Shown here: piece by piece, positions 35,972 to 44,471 of the stretch
Layout of the letters: every line of letters starts with the position of its first letter
How positions within the stretch are numbered: the first letter of the stretch is position 1
Origin: Alphaproteobacteria bacterium
GTDB lineage: Bacteria > Pseudomonadota > Alphaproteobacteria > Ferrovibrionales > Ferrovibrionaceae
Length of the DNA: 64,000 bases
Direction of reading: 5' to 3'
Assembly (NCBI GenBank): GCA_018336035.1
Contig: JAGXRD010000078.1
Coordinates: 21,052 to 85,051 of the forward strand
Program-made: the position numbers and the translations under genes
The notes under the pieces: model-generated
The model's input: only the letters and a program-made list of their open reading frames with translations
Told to the model about the DNA's origin: nothing
The model's database searches: none

Positions 35972-36877
35972 ATGAATAATGAGCCCAGAAACCATCACTA
36001 TGTCCCGCAGTTCTATCTGCGCAATTTCTCTGTCGATTCTGAAAACAAGAAAATATCAACCGTCGCTAAAAACGGACACTTCGCCATATGGTCGACGCGC
36101 TCGATTGAGGGGCTCGGCTATGAAAGAGATTTATACGTTAATCTAAAAAATGGCATTCCAATTTCAGTTGAGAGCGATATCAATCGGAGAATTGAGACCC
36201 CTATATCGGAAAGCGATACTTGGATTAAAATTAAGAACAACAATACTGATGCATTGGACCGTTCCGATAGACCGATCCTATACGCGCTTATACGGCATTT
36301 AGAAGCGCGCAATGTGCATTACCAACAAACAGGTCTTGAGCTTGCCAATATGGCGGCCGATCCGAACTCTGCAATCCCGTTTACCGATGAGGAGCGGTAC
36401 GCGTATCGGCTTATGAGAGAGCGGCCGGGTCACGCTAAGGAGAAGTTTAATTTAATGGCATCGTCCCTGGAGTGGACAGCAGATAGCTTTTCTGGGGCTA
36501 AAATATCCATTCAGCGATCAACAATCCCACTTAGAAGTTCGACAACCCCAGTAATGCCGATGAAAATCCCCGAGGATGTGCGAGTAAATAAGCCTTTGCC
36601 GGGCATGCTGCCATATCAATTGGTCTTGCCGCTCAATCGTTTCACCATCGCAACGCTAACTTTGGGCGATTTTGATGGTGCGTTTGAGAACATAGAAATC
36701 GACGATGATCAGGCTCGCTTCTTTAACCTAAATTATGTCGGTCAGTTTGCGAAATTTCCGCATATTCGGCACTTGATCACCGATAGAGACCTGCTGGAGG
36801 TCGATATGACCTGGGCGCCATACGATGTGGTCGAAAACATTGAGCGGCGCATGAAATTTCGGCGGCGACAAGCTTAA
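35972..36877 (+). CDS. DUF4238 domain protein
   Basis: 301 aa. The N-terminus 'RNHHYVPQFYLRNFSVDSENKKISTVAKNG' is the hallmark of DUF4238. Further family-like pieces are 'PILYALIRHLEARNVHYQ' and 'LPLNRFTIATLTLGD'. The function is unknown; members are frequent in accessory and defence regions. Base composition is clearly more AT-rich than flanking genes, a sign of transfer. No membrane segment or signal peptide. The start has only a weak Shine-Dalgarno, so coupling to the upstream gene is possible. Confidence 0.8.
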   Translation: MNNEPRNHHYVPQFYLRNFSVDSENKKISTVAKNGHFAIWSTRSIEGLGYERDLYVNLKNGIPISVESDINRRIETPISESDTWIKIKNNNTDALDRSDRPILYALIRHLEARNVHYQQTGLELANMAADPNSAIPFTDEERYAYRLMRERPGHAKEKFNLMASSLEWTADSFSGAKISIQRSTIPLRSSTTPVMPMKIPEDVRVNKPLPGMLPYQLVLPLNRFTIATLTLGDFDGAFENIEIDDDQARFFNLNYVGQFAKFPHIRHLITDRDLLEVDMTWAPYDVVENIERRMKFRRRQA

Positions 36878-36967
36878 GCGGGCTGCAGAAGTCTGCGGCC
36901 TGATTTCTCCTCGAATCTTGTCACCTCTGTGTCGTGTGAAGTTGCAGAAGGTACAGCTTTGGCGCGC

Positions 36968-37237
36968 TCAGCGCTTTACGCCAGACAGCGTGCCGATGCG
37001 TTTTTGCTTGTTGTCGAATAGTCCAATCGAGCCATCCATCCGCTCATAGCCAGCGCCGAGCCGCTGGCCTTTCGAATCCCGGAGGCTGTAATGGCCCGAC
37101 ATGCCCTGCTCGAGGATAAACTGGCGTTTGCCTTGGGCATCGCGCAGGACATAGCGCTCGCCGGCATGGCCTGTCCCAGGGGCTACGGGCGAGGCGGCCC
37201 AGAGCAGGCCGATTACATATGTATATACCGACCGCAT
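36968..37237 (-). CDS. Small secreted protein of unknown function
   Basis: 89 aa with AAAGGGGA before the ATG. Residues 1-25 form a signal peptide ('VYTYVIGLLWAASPVAPGTGHAGE'). The mature part has two or three short repeats of a beta-hairpin type ('YVLRDAQGKRQFILEQG', 'YSLRDSKGQRLGAGYERMDGS', 'IGLFDNKQKRIGTL'), like small 'XDxxGxR' repeat proteins of the periplasm. The start is two bases after the stop of the lipoprotein gene, so they are one unit. Confidence 0.6.
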   Translation of the reverse strand: MRSVYTYVIGLLWAASPVAPGTGHAGERYVLRDAQGKRQFILEQGMSGHYSLRDSKGQRLGAGYERMDGSIGLFDNKQKRIGTLSGVKR

Positions 37238-37239
37238 CG

Positions 37240-37575
37240 TCAGTCCCCTTTTTCAGATCGCGATGCGTCGGAACATTGAATCACCGCCTCGTAACGCAGC
37301 CAGGGAATGCCGGCCAGGCTGGGGCGCGGCATGGTGTGGAGACGAAGCATCTCGAAGCCATTGGGGCAATATGCGGCCGCGAGCTTGCTGACCTCACGCT
37401 CAGCATCCGCTGGGTCATAGTCTTTGCTCGAGACATGCCCTTGTATGGCATAGCCGGGGCCCGGCCCGGGTGTGTAGGCCGGGACCACCGGCGGATCGCT
37501 GCCGCAGCCCGCAAGCCCGAGAAGGCTGCTCACCAGGGCAATCCGACCAAGCAACTTAAGCCTATTCCTACGCAT
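37240..37575 (-). CDS. Small predicted lipoprotein
   Basis: 111 aa from the ATG at 37575 (GAGGAG upstream). Residues 1-23 are a lipoprotein signal with lipobox LAGC at about 20-23. The mature part contains 'AEREVSKLAAAYCPNGFEMLRLHTMP', reminiscent of small outer-membrane lipoproteins that carry a 'CP.G' Cys. The family is unknown. It overlaps the end of the PD-(D/E)XK-like gene by eight bases. Confidence 0.6.
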   Translation of the reverse strand: MRRNRLKLLGRIALVSSLLGLAGCGSDPPVVPAYTPGPGPGYAIQGHVSSKDYDPADAEREVSKLAAAYCPNGFEMLRLHTMPRPSLAGIPWLRYEAVIQCSDASRSEKGD

Positions 37576-38197
37576 CGCGGCTCTCCTCTGCGTACAGGTC
37601 GCCCGGTGCCCTGACCAGCCCACGCTCCTCCAGCTCGGCCATCATTCCAGCCAGCAAGCGCTGATAGGTTTCGTGATGAGGGCCTCGCTTAGCCTCATCG
37701 GCCAGGCGCGCGTGGAAGTCCCCATAGCTCAAGAAACCAACTTTCATTTGTCCGAGCAGAGCCTCAACGTCATCGCCACGGCGCTCTAGATGCCGCCGCA
37801 ACTTGCCAGGCAAGGTCGAATGATCCAGGCCGGCTAGCGCTGGCGACATATCTCCCGGGGATTGGAATTTCTCGCGCCAGAGATCTGGGAAGCCTTTTGG
37901 GCCCATCAGAAGCAACCCGTAAGCTTGCTGTGCGGGCTGCATCAGTGCGAATAGCGCCGCGTATTTAACGATCTGCTCGAGGCTGGTCTTCGCGCCGAGT
38001 TTCAGTTCAATGGCAACCGTTGCACGCGTCCCCTCAAAAAGTAGATCGGGCTGCGTGAGACCTTCGACCGCAAAGAGCTGGTGGAATTCTCGGCCAATCA
38101 CATGATAGGTGTCGGCAAATTCCGCCCCAAAGGCGCAAGCAAACAGGTCTCGGACTAGGCCATCATGGCCAGCAGCGTCATGGCATTTGAACGCCAC
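37568..38197 (-). CDS. Putative PD-(D/E)XK nuclease-fold protein
   Basis: 209 aa. 'VEGLTQPDLLFEGTRATVAIELKLGAKTSLEQIVKYAAL' has the Asp...Glu-x-Lys pattern of PD-(D/E)XK nucleases (Asp about 51, ExK about 64-66), followed by the usual conserved helix. The C-terminal part is helical and unassigned. It may be a restriction-type effector or a repair-type enzyme; no methylase accompanies it. The start overlaps the upstream small gene by 43 bases in another frame, which is unusually long. Confidence 0.55.
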   Translation of the reverse strand: MAFKCHDAAGHDGLVRDLFACAFGAEFADTYHVIGREFHQLFAVEGLTQPDLLFEGTRATVAIELKLGAKTSLEQIVKYAALFALMQPAQQAYGLLLMGPKGFPDLWREKFQSPGDMSPALAGLDHSTLPGKLRRHLERRGDDVEALLGQMKVGFLSYGDFHARLADEAKRGPHHETYQRLLAGMMAELEERGLVRAPGDLYAEESRDA

Positions 38198-38445
38198 GGA
38201 TCACTGCCGAAGACAGCCCCTTCAATCGCTTTATATGTATCTGTGTGTGGGCCAAAGTCGGGAGTCAGGTTTTCTTTCACCGCGATACACATAGCCAAGA
38301 ACCACATATCCACCATTCTCGGAAATGGACTGCTTTCCGGGCTGTTGGCTGTTCCCTCGGCGCGTGTCAGGCAATATTGGTGGAAATAGGGACGATACTT
38401 ACTTGGTAAATGTATATCCGTGTTCCCGAAAGCATTTGTTTCCAT
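38155..38445 (-). CDS. Small uncharacterised protein preceding the PD-(D/E)XK-like gene
   Basis: 96 aa with AGGGGGG before the ATG. It is predicted helical, with a conserved-looking core 'SPFPRMVDMWFLAMCIAVKENLTPDF'. I do not recognise the family. It runs 43 bases into the nuclease-like gene, so the two are translationally linked. An accessory or antitoxin-like partner is a possible role but a guess. Confidence 0.55.
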   Translation of the reverse strand: METNAFGNTDIHLPSKYRPYFHQYCLTRAEGTANSPESSPFPRMVDMWFLAMCIAVKENLTPDFGPHTDTYKAIEGAVFGSDPWRSNAMTLLAMMA

Positions 38446-38456
38446 TGCTTGCCCCC

Positions 38457-38606
38457 CTACGCCGACGCACGAACTTGCTCGCGATCTTCACTAAGTTCGC
38501 AGATCCTGCACTGCCCCCTATGATCGCACCCACATATCATCGCTCGCGCCTCTGTCGTACCCGGATTATTCCGAATTACTTTTGGGTACAACGTTGGATT
38601 GGTCAT
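38457..38606 (-). CDS. Possible 49-aa Cys-rich protein (uncertain)
   Basis: A short frame from the ATG at 38606 ends 11 bp before the next gene on the same strand. It contains a C-x-C-D-H...C-x-x-C cluster (CGCDHRGQCRIC), which could bind metal. It overlaps the 5' part of the rightward frameshifted gene on the other strand, and its Shine-Dalgarno is weak. I give it low weight. Confidence 0.3.
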   Translation of the reverse strand: MTNPTLYPKVIRNNPGTTEARAMICGCDHRGQCRICELSEDREQVRASA

Positions 38607-39363
38607 CGTTTGGATCTTGCCTGCGAGCTCATCCAGAATGTTTTCGCATCCTAAAATCTCGTCGTGCGTTAGGAAGAGAATTAACTGAGAGCTTACCTTT
38701 GACCTCGATGCTGATCTCGGATCGGCGGCAGCGGACAACAGTGAAGCAGTTGTCCGATTCCTCAAGGCTGTCGAACGTGGCGATGATTTGACACCTTATC
38801 TTTCGCTGCAACCCCATACCCGAGGGCGCACCCCTGTGTCTTCGCAAACCAGTGCAAAAGCAGAGCAAAAGTGGTTGGACAAGGACTTCGTTCTGCATTC
38901 CACAGGCTTCCATCATTTCCATCTCGGCAATAAAAAACCGGGTGGATCTGTGGCCCGCACCCGCGACGTACTTTTTGCAGTGGCGGCGCGACATGAATTC
39001 ACAGTGGTCGGTGTTTTCGCTCACTCTGTATTCGAGCGCGGATCAGATGAGCAGCTTCGTCTCCTATCGCTTCATGAGCGAATTACGATGCGCGACATCC
39101 CGCCAGGTACAGTCGTTCTCACACAGCCGATCACCACATCAGGACATCGATTGTCCTCGGTTGCTCGGGCACAAGATTGCATGCGTGGCATTTCCAATAT
39201 TGATCCCTACCTTGAGGATCCGAACTATCTTTCAGCGCTTTATGCGATCGGCGGCGGTTTGCCGAAGAGGCCTCGCCCCGAATGGTACTTGCACCATCTC
39301 GATTTCGGGATACTTGATCGGTCAATGCAGCAGATGTTTGTATATCGTGAGGGTTACAACTAG
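38582..39363 (+). pseudogene. Uncharacterised 'HHFHLG' family protein, frameshifted near the 5' end
   Basis: Upstream frame: '...SRRALGRELTESLP'; downstream frame, one base off: 'FDLDADLGSAAADNSEAVVRFLKAVERGDDLTPYLS...WLDKDFVLHSTGFHHFHLG...RTRDVLFAVAARHEFTVVGVFAHSVFE'. Adding one T to the TTT at 38698-38700 joins them as '...ESLPFDLDADLG...'. The family (N-terminal 'rALgreL..lpfDldadL', core 'HHLHLG') occurs widely in accessory regions with no known function, as far as I recall. The start codon is uncertain (TTG at 38582 or later). True decay or a homopolymer sequencing error are both possible. Confidence 0.6.
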
Positions 39364-39638
39364 CGTGCCTGGCTGACCTGCAGGCTTGGCCTAAAGCCGC
39401 CAAGAAGCCGAGGCACCGTATGCTCACTTGTCAATGTTTCGGCCGATGAGGCGAGCTTGGTGCTGGCCCTACGCCAGTCCATGTGAGTGTATGGCCGGGC
39501 ATCAAATGGCTGATATTGTTGATATTATTTGAAGTGTAGCTTCCATCCGGCATTCCGGGTATTGGCGCGGCAACCTGCCGAATCCTGCTCGGGATTGCCC
39601 AGCGCATGATATAAATTCCATGCGAATCGGAGGGGCGG

Positions 39639-40589
39639 GTGAAGCGGACAGATCTGGAAGCGAGGATACGGAAGCGGTCATCGCGTATCTTCGAGACCTA
39701 TGTTTCCTGGCGCCGCAAAATCCAGATCGGTTTTGTCGTCTTTGGCGTTGTCGTCGCGGGTAGCGGCGAGGCGCTGTCCAACATGGTTCCCGAAGACTAC
39801 AAGCAGTATTGCTATGCTGCCTGGGTTGTCGGCTTGGCGGCCGCTTTTGTCGGCGGTGTTGTCGTCGCTTTTATCGACGATGGCGAGCCAGAGGCACTCA
39901 GCATCGCAAATGAAGCAGTCAGCGAACTGCGTGCTCAAGACGCGGAAATCGACGAACTCGAGGCGGAGTTTACCTGGATTACGCACCTTTATGCAGTGAG
40001 CCAATTCTATCGGGAACTGATCGAGGCGGCTTTCCTGCAGGGGAATGTCTCCCCGCAAGTGCAGAAGTCCCGGCGCGCAGCCATGCTCGATCAGCTCCTT
40101 GCTGAGAAAGAGACCCTGCTTGGTGTCCGTGACGAGCGCTGGAATTTTGCAATTTACTTATACAACAGTGAGAACGGCCTGCTGGAATGTGACACCTGCC
40201 GCCGCCCTACGCGTGCCGAAGAAGAGGCGCCACACCGATCCTGGTCCCCCGGCGAGGGCCATATCGGGCTCGCTTTCCAGTCTAAACGGCGGATTATTGC
40301 GGCAAATACGTCTGAGCCTGAGGCCAGCGCCCTCTTTGATGCTCCGGAAAGCAAACGACTTGAGAGTGACAGGGCGCTCTACAAATCCATCGCATCGATC
40401 CCCATATTACTGAACAACGAGCAGCCTGTTGGCGTTCTGGTAGCCACGACCGACGTTGAGCGTCGGTTTTCCGCCAGTCGCGACGGAAGCGGCAGCAGAG
40501 ACAGCGTAGAGCCTATGCGCCAGCTCGCCAGCGCCCTTGCATTGCTTGAAAGATTGCATAAGGTCTCGTCCACAGGAGCCACAGCATGA
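39639..40589 (+). CDS. Two-TM membrane protein with C-terminal GAF-like domain
   Basis: 316 aa, GTG start after GGAGGGG. Two TM helices (about 27-46 and 62-84) are followed by a short coiled coil ('ALSIANEAVSELRAQDAEIDELEAEF', about 90-115). From about 165 to 300 there is a GAF-like sensor domain ('WNFAIYLYNSENGLLECDTCRR...WSPGEGHIGLAFQSKRRIIAAN...SIASIPILLNNEQPVGVLVATT'). There is no kinase or cyclase domain, so its output may be its partner: the stop overlaps the ATG of a 66-aa gene. It sits between defence-type genes. The role is unknown. Confidence 0.7.
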   Translation: MKRTDLEARIRKRSSRIFETYVSWRRKIQIGFVVFGVVVAGSGEALSNMVPEDYKQYCYAAWVVGLAAAFVGGVVVAFIDDGEPEALSIANEAVSELRAQDAEIDELEAEFTWITHLYAVSQFYRELIEAAFLQGNVSPQVQKSRRAAMLDQLLAEKETLLGVRDERWNFAIYLYNSENGLLECDTCRRPTRAEEEAPHRSWSPGEGHIGLAFQSKRRIIAANTSEPEASALFDAPESKRLESDRALYKSIASIPILLNNEQPVGVLVATTDVERRFSASRDGSGSRDSVEPMRQLASALALLERLHKVSSTGATA

Positions 40590-40786
40590 GCCGCATTGCG
40601 CGAACCGATTGGCCTGTCTCGGACATCGACAAGCTTGATCAGGATCTGGGAAAACAGGTATCCCAGCTTTCAACTGGCCGTGCTTCAGCCAACAGCGCGA
40701 GCGAGGCGACGCGCATCATTCGGGAGCGCGCGTCACATATGATGCCGCCGGTATTTGCCAAAATCCGACGGGACCGCAGCAAATAG
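40586..40786 (+). CDS. Small protein coupled to the GAF membrane protein
   Basis: 66 aa, basic at the C-terminus ('AKIRRDRSK'), no membrane segment. The ATG overlaps the preceding stop (ATGA). The family is unknown. It ends seven bases from the convergent subtilase gene. Confidence 0.55.
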   Translation: MSRIARTDWPVSDIDKLDQDLGKQVSQLSTGRASANSASEATRIIRERASHMMPPVFAKIRRDRSK

Positions 40787-40792
40787 TTTTTG

Positions 40793-43042
40793 CTACCGGC
40801 CAGCGCGCCCCGCGCGAATGGGCACTTCATGCCGCGGCCGCAATACCTCAAGCTGTGTGCGGTAGCGGCGGAGTATTGCGTTATACACGTCCGGCATTTT
40901 CGGGATTCGTATCGTCACTACTGCTGCGTAGTGGACATTGGCTGACCTGGGCGCGCCTTTCCCGTTGTCACGGCTGAAATGGTGGAGATCGAAAACGGGA
41001 TCTCGAAGCGTCTTTCCTTGGAACTGCTTCTGCTTACGCAGCACATTTTCCCATTTATGACTGCCCTGCCTGAGCTCAGCCTCCGACGCCCAATAATCGG
41101 CCGTTTTATAGAATGGTTTTGGCGAATGATAAGTTTTGCCTGAGTCAGGCGGATCGACTGTGTTGGGCCGGAAGGTCGGAAGCAGTCCGGCCTGGGTGTA
41201 TGCCAGCGGATGGTGCGGATCAATTTCCGTGGCATAGCAGATCGTCGATCGTATTGTGACCATCCCGGGGAGGATGCCCGCCGGCATCGGGACCGGCATC
41301 CGCATACCTGAGCCTGGGCTGAGCCTGCCTTGGAAGAGGATGTGCGCCTCGCCCGCGCCGCAAACCACCAGATCGCTTAAATCATCAGGCACCAGACCCC
41401 AGCCAACTTCTCTGGCGTGATGCCCATTCGCCTCGGCGTGATGAATTAACAGCGCCTTTAGAGCCATCGCCGATATATCGGGACCAAAATGAGCCCTGAT
41501 CGCCATTCCGGATCGTAACGTTGTCGGCGCAGCAACACTTGTTCCAAGGGTTCCCCTGGCCGAAGGTTGATTGCCCTTTACCGCGGCCAGAACATGAAAC
41601 GGCTCTTCATCTGTTCCCCCGAAGGTAACGACATCGGGCTTGATGGCGCCTGGCTGTCGGCCGGCGCCCTTACAACTGTAGGCCGCGCGCTTCCATCCCG
41701 CCTGTAGGGAATCTGAAGCGCCAACTGCCAGCGCGTTCACGGCGTCACTGGGCGGTTGGATTCTGTTCAGGCCAAGGTCATCGTCCGCGTCACCATCATT
41801 GCCGACTGCCGCGGTCAGAAGGGTGCGGCCATCAGAAAGATACTGGTCCAGAACCGAGGTCCAGGCGTGGACCTCATCGTCTTCGACCGGAATGGCCGGC
41901 CCAAGAGCCAGTGAGACCGCCGGATAAGTCGAGCTATCCAACACGCTCTTAATGCGATGGAGAACGCCGAAGAGATTACCCAGATCGTCCTCGTCTGTGC
42001 CGTCCGTCTCGTCCAGAACACGCCAGTGATCCACATGGCAAACCGGCTGCGCCGCCATCTCATTCGGTCGGAGTGGCCCAAAAAGCAATGCGGATGTGAC
42101 AGCAAGTCCGTGACTTTGAAATACTGGGGACGCCTTGCCTACGCCAGGAGCATCAAAAGTGCTTACCCAGCGATCCAGCTTATGCTCAGCGGGCAGGCCT
42201 CCGTCGAATGCGGCCACTCTCAACTCAGGGTCCAGCGGCGCGAGATCCGGAAGTGTCACGGGCACTGTCTTGCGGGATACCGTGCGGAGAATTGGCGAGT
42301 TGAGGCTTAACCTCGGCATCTCCCGGACGACACGCAGGAACGCGAACTTGCTGATCTGATCGACCACATTGGAAGGGGCGAGAACGGGCAGAAAGCACAA
42401 CCCTGAAACCTGGAACATCTGATCGAAGTTGGCCTTCACCCCCAGGGATTTCAGATAGGCTTCAAAGCTTTCAAGAATCTGGTTGTTTCCAGGATCCAAA
42501 TGCAAACCAACTTCCAGTGCTATCTCGGTTTGCCCGACCCGTTTCTTCACCTTGGACCGGCTAAGGTCGAGAGGTCTGATAAGCTCAATTTCGGCAAAGT
42601 CGGTTTTTACCTGCTCTGGGGGATTCCAGTTTGGTAACTCCCTCACCATCTGCGCGATGGCATCCCGCTCGCCGGCGATAAACAGCTCAGGTGCCAATTG
42701 GGGCTGGTTCGTCACTATCTTCCGCGTTGTACCGCGCGGAATGACCTTCGCAGCCCTGCTACCGACTGATCGCAGCAGGGAATACTTCAGGAAATTCCTG
42801 GGAAAGTAAGACATCGCCAGGTAGGTCGGATGTAAAACGAGCGAGAAAACCGCTTCATCTTGCGGGCAAGCCAATGTCGGCAGCGACTTTATGTCGACGA
42901 GCACTTCTTTCCACTGCGGCAAAGTGTGCCTGCGGACATCGTCGAATGTATAAGGGTGCTTCTTGTCCATTGGACCAGACGGAATACCGACCGAAGACAC
43001 AAGTCTTTCACCGTGTCCGATCAGATAATTACGATCAGCCAT
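40793..43042 (-). CDS. ietS: Subtilisin-like serine protease of an IetAS-type defence pair
   Basis: 749 aa. An N-terminal region of about 270 residues is unassigned. The S8 peptidase domain follows: Asp280 in 'VAAFDGGLPAE', His311 in 'QSHGLAVTSALLFG', oxyanion Asn415 in 'LLTAAVGNDGD' and Ser502 in 'GTLGTSVAAPTTL'. The C-terminal 200 residues are beta-rich. There is no signal peptide, so it acts in the cytoplasm. It lies 12 bp downstream of an AAA ATPase gene. This AAA+subtilase pair was described on Agrobacterium Ti plasmids (ietAS, incompatibility) and later reported as anti-phage (established knowledge, from memory). Confidence 0.82.
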   Translation of the reverse strand: MADRNYLIGHGERLVSSVGIPSGPMDKKHPYTFDDVRRHTLPQWKEVLVDIKSLPTLACPQDEAVFSLVLHPTYLAMSYFPRNFLKYSLLRSVGSRAAKVIPRGTTRKIVTNQPQLAPELFIAGERDAIAQMVRELPNWNPPEQVKTDFAEIELIRPLDLSRSKVKKRVGQTEIALEVGLHLDPGNNQILESFEAYLKSLGVKANFDQMFQVSGLCFLPVLAPSNVVDQISKFAFLRVVREMPRLSLNSPILRTVSRKTVPVTLPDLAPLDPELRVAAFDGGLPAEHKLDRWVSTFDAPGVGKASPVFQSHGLAVTSALLFGPLRPNEMAAQPVCHVDHWRVLDETDGTDEDDLGNLFGVLHRIKSVLDSSTYPAVSLALGPAIPVEDDEVHAWTSVLDQYLSDGRTLLTAAVGNDGDADDDLGLNRIQPPSDAVNALAVGASDSLQAGWKRAAYSCKGAGRQPGAIKPDVVTFGGTDEEPFHVLAAVKGNQPSARGTLGTSVAAPTTLRSGMAIRAHFGPDISAMALKALLIHHAEANGHHAREVGWGLVPDDLSDLVVCGAGEAHILFQGRLSPGSGMRMPVPMPAGILPGMVTIRSTICYATEIDPHHPLAYTQAGLLPTFRPNTVDPPDSGKTYHSPKPFYKTADYWASEAELRQGSHKWENVLRKQKQFQGKTLRDPVFDLHHFSRDNGKGAPRSANVHYAAVVTIRIPKMPDVYNAILRRYRTQLEVLRPRHEVPIRAGRAGR

Positions 43043-43054
43043 AGAACTTCCCCT

Positions 43055-44197
43055 TTATGACCGGGCGCTCCGCTTGCCGGAAGTCGTCTTTGCCGGACGC
43101 TTCCGCTTAGCTGGTGCCGCTACAATTTTTCGACGATCAATATCCGTGAGACGCTCGGCCTCACGCTTCGACATACCTAAACGCACTAAATTAATGGCAA
43201 CCGCCGATTTTTCCTTCTTGGGAAGGTCGAGCGATTCTTTCCGCACCACTTCCAAGACAGAATCGCGAAGATCTTGCTTGAACAACAATGTTTGGCGGCG
43301 GAGCTGGTTGATATTACGTGTGATGTCACTCAGTGAGTAGCGAGACCAAACGCTTGATAGAACCTTGCTCGCCCACTTCCTGGACGCCTCTCCAGTATCC
43401 ATTGATGCCAACATATCGCGGATATGCACTTCGACCGCCTCGGTCGACGGCATAGGAAAATCCACAACCATGTCAAACCGACGCCAGATCGCGGGATCCA
43501 ATAGGTCGCCGTGGTTGGTTGCGGCCAGCAGGAGCCCAGACGAAGGCCAGTCATCGATTTCCTGCAGAAGCACGTTTACCAAGCGCTTCAACTCACCAAT
43601 TTCGGCATCGTCATCGCGGCGCTTTGCGATCGCGTCGAATTCATCAAGGAACAGTACGCAATCACCGCTCTTTGCGTAGTCGAGCACGCTCCGGATATTT
43701 GTGCCGGTCTTTCCTAGATAGCTGCTCATCACGGCAGCCAGGTCGAGCGTGAGCAATGTCTTATTCAGCCGCTGCGCTATCCAGCGCGCCGTAAGCGTCT
43801 TGCCCACACCGGGAGGGCCGACAAACAGTGCGGTCCGTGATGGCAATAGGTCATGCCGCATAAGATCGTCGGCGAAATTTCTTTCCTTGATGATCTGCTC
43901 GATCGCCGCCTCGGTAACTGAGTTCAATACCGGCGTGCGGGGTACATCGACGTTAGCTTCATGCTTGACCAGCTGCAGCCGACTGTCGGCATCAACAGGT
44001 ACCATGGCGTTCGAGACTTCCCGGGCGATTGAATGCGCAGGAAGCGTGCCAGTGGTCAACGAACGAAGTTTGCTCGCCAGTTCCGCGTCGCTTTCATCAA
44101 TCTTCCGAGCCACGCGGCGCAGATACGAACTTATATCTTGCCGGCGACCCTCGATCCCCAGCCGCGCCACTTGATATAGAAAATCACCATAATTCAT
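43055..44197 (-). CDS. ietA: AAA ATPase of an IetAS-type defence pair
   Basis: 380 aa. Residues 1-115 are helical. The AAA core has Walker A at 127-134 (GPPGVGKT), Walker B with DEFD at about 185-188, sensor 'LLLAATNH' and Arg-finger region 'AIWRRFDMVVDFPMP'. The C-terminal tail is basic ('PAKRKRPAKTTSGKRSARS') and may bind nucleic acid or the protease. The FtsH/katanin-like core suggests a hexameric remodeller that controls the subtilase encoded downstream. Confidence 0.85.
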   Translation of the reverse strand: MNYGDFLYQVARLGIEGRRQDISSYLRRVARKIDESDAELASKLRSLTTGTLPAHSIAREVSNAMVPVDADSRLQLVKHEANVDVPRTPVLNSVTEAAIEQIIKERNFADDLMRHDLLPSRTALFVGPPGVGKTLTARWIAQRLNKTLLTLDLAAVMSSYLGKTGTNIRSVLDYAKSGDCVLFLDEFDAIAKRRDDDAEIGELKRLVNVLLQEIDDWPSSGLLLAATNHGDLLDPAIWRRFDMVVDFPMPSTEAVEVHIRDMLASMDTGEASRKWASKVLSSVWSRYSLSDITRNINQLRRQTLLFKQDLRDSVLEVVRKESLDLPKKEKSAVAINLVRLGMSKREAERLTDIDRRKIVAAPAKRKRPAKTTSGKRSARS

Positions 44198-44309
44198 GAA
44201 AGATGCACCACTTCGATGTTCCTAAAAACTACGCCTCTACAGCTATTTAGATGAAAAGTGGAGCATTTTCAACCACAATCATCGAAAATGCGCCACCCCG
44301 GAAAAGCCA

Positions 44310-44471
44310 ATGGAACTGCTTGATTTCCTTGAGCATGGAAAGCTGATAAATGCGCCGTCGGCGGACTACGTGGAGGTTTTGCGCATATTGCTCAGCAAGC
44401 CGGTGCTGTATCCTCTCAGCATGGCGAATCGGAAGTTTACACAGCGCCTGATTCAAGCCGGTGACACATGA
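44310..44471 (+). CDS. 53-aa protein, first gene of the TIR-caspase operon
   Basis: An unlisted short frame from the ATG at 44310 to a TGA at 44471. The stop overlaps the ATG of the TIR gene (ATGA), a strong sign that it is translated. It is predicted all-helical ('LLDFLEHGKLINAPSADYVEVLRILL', 'RKFTQRLIQAG'). There are no known motifs. It may be a leader peptide for coupling, a regulator or an inhibitor of the system; nothing decides this here. GGAAAA lies a few bases before the start. Confidence 0.55.
   Translation: MELLDFLEHGKLINAPSADYVEVLRILLSKPVLYPLSMANRKFTQRLIQAGDT

Noticed and set aside
38629..39024. Leftward frame of 131 codons opposite the HHFHLG gene
   Set aside because: It looked coding at first, but the rightward frames give a recognisable family on both sides of the T-run; the leftward frame has no family match I know.
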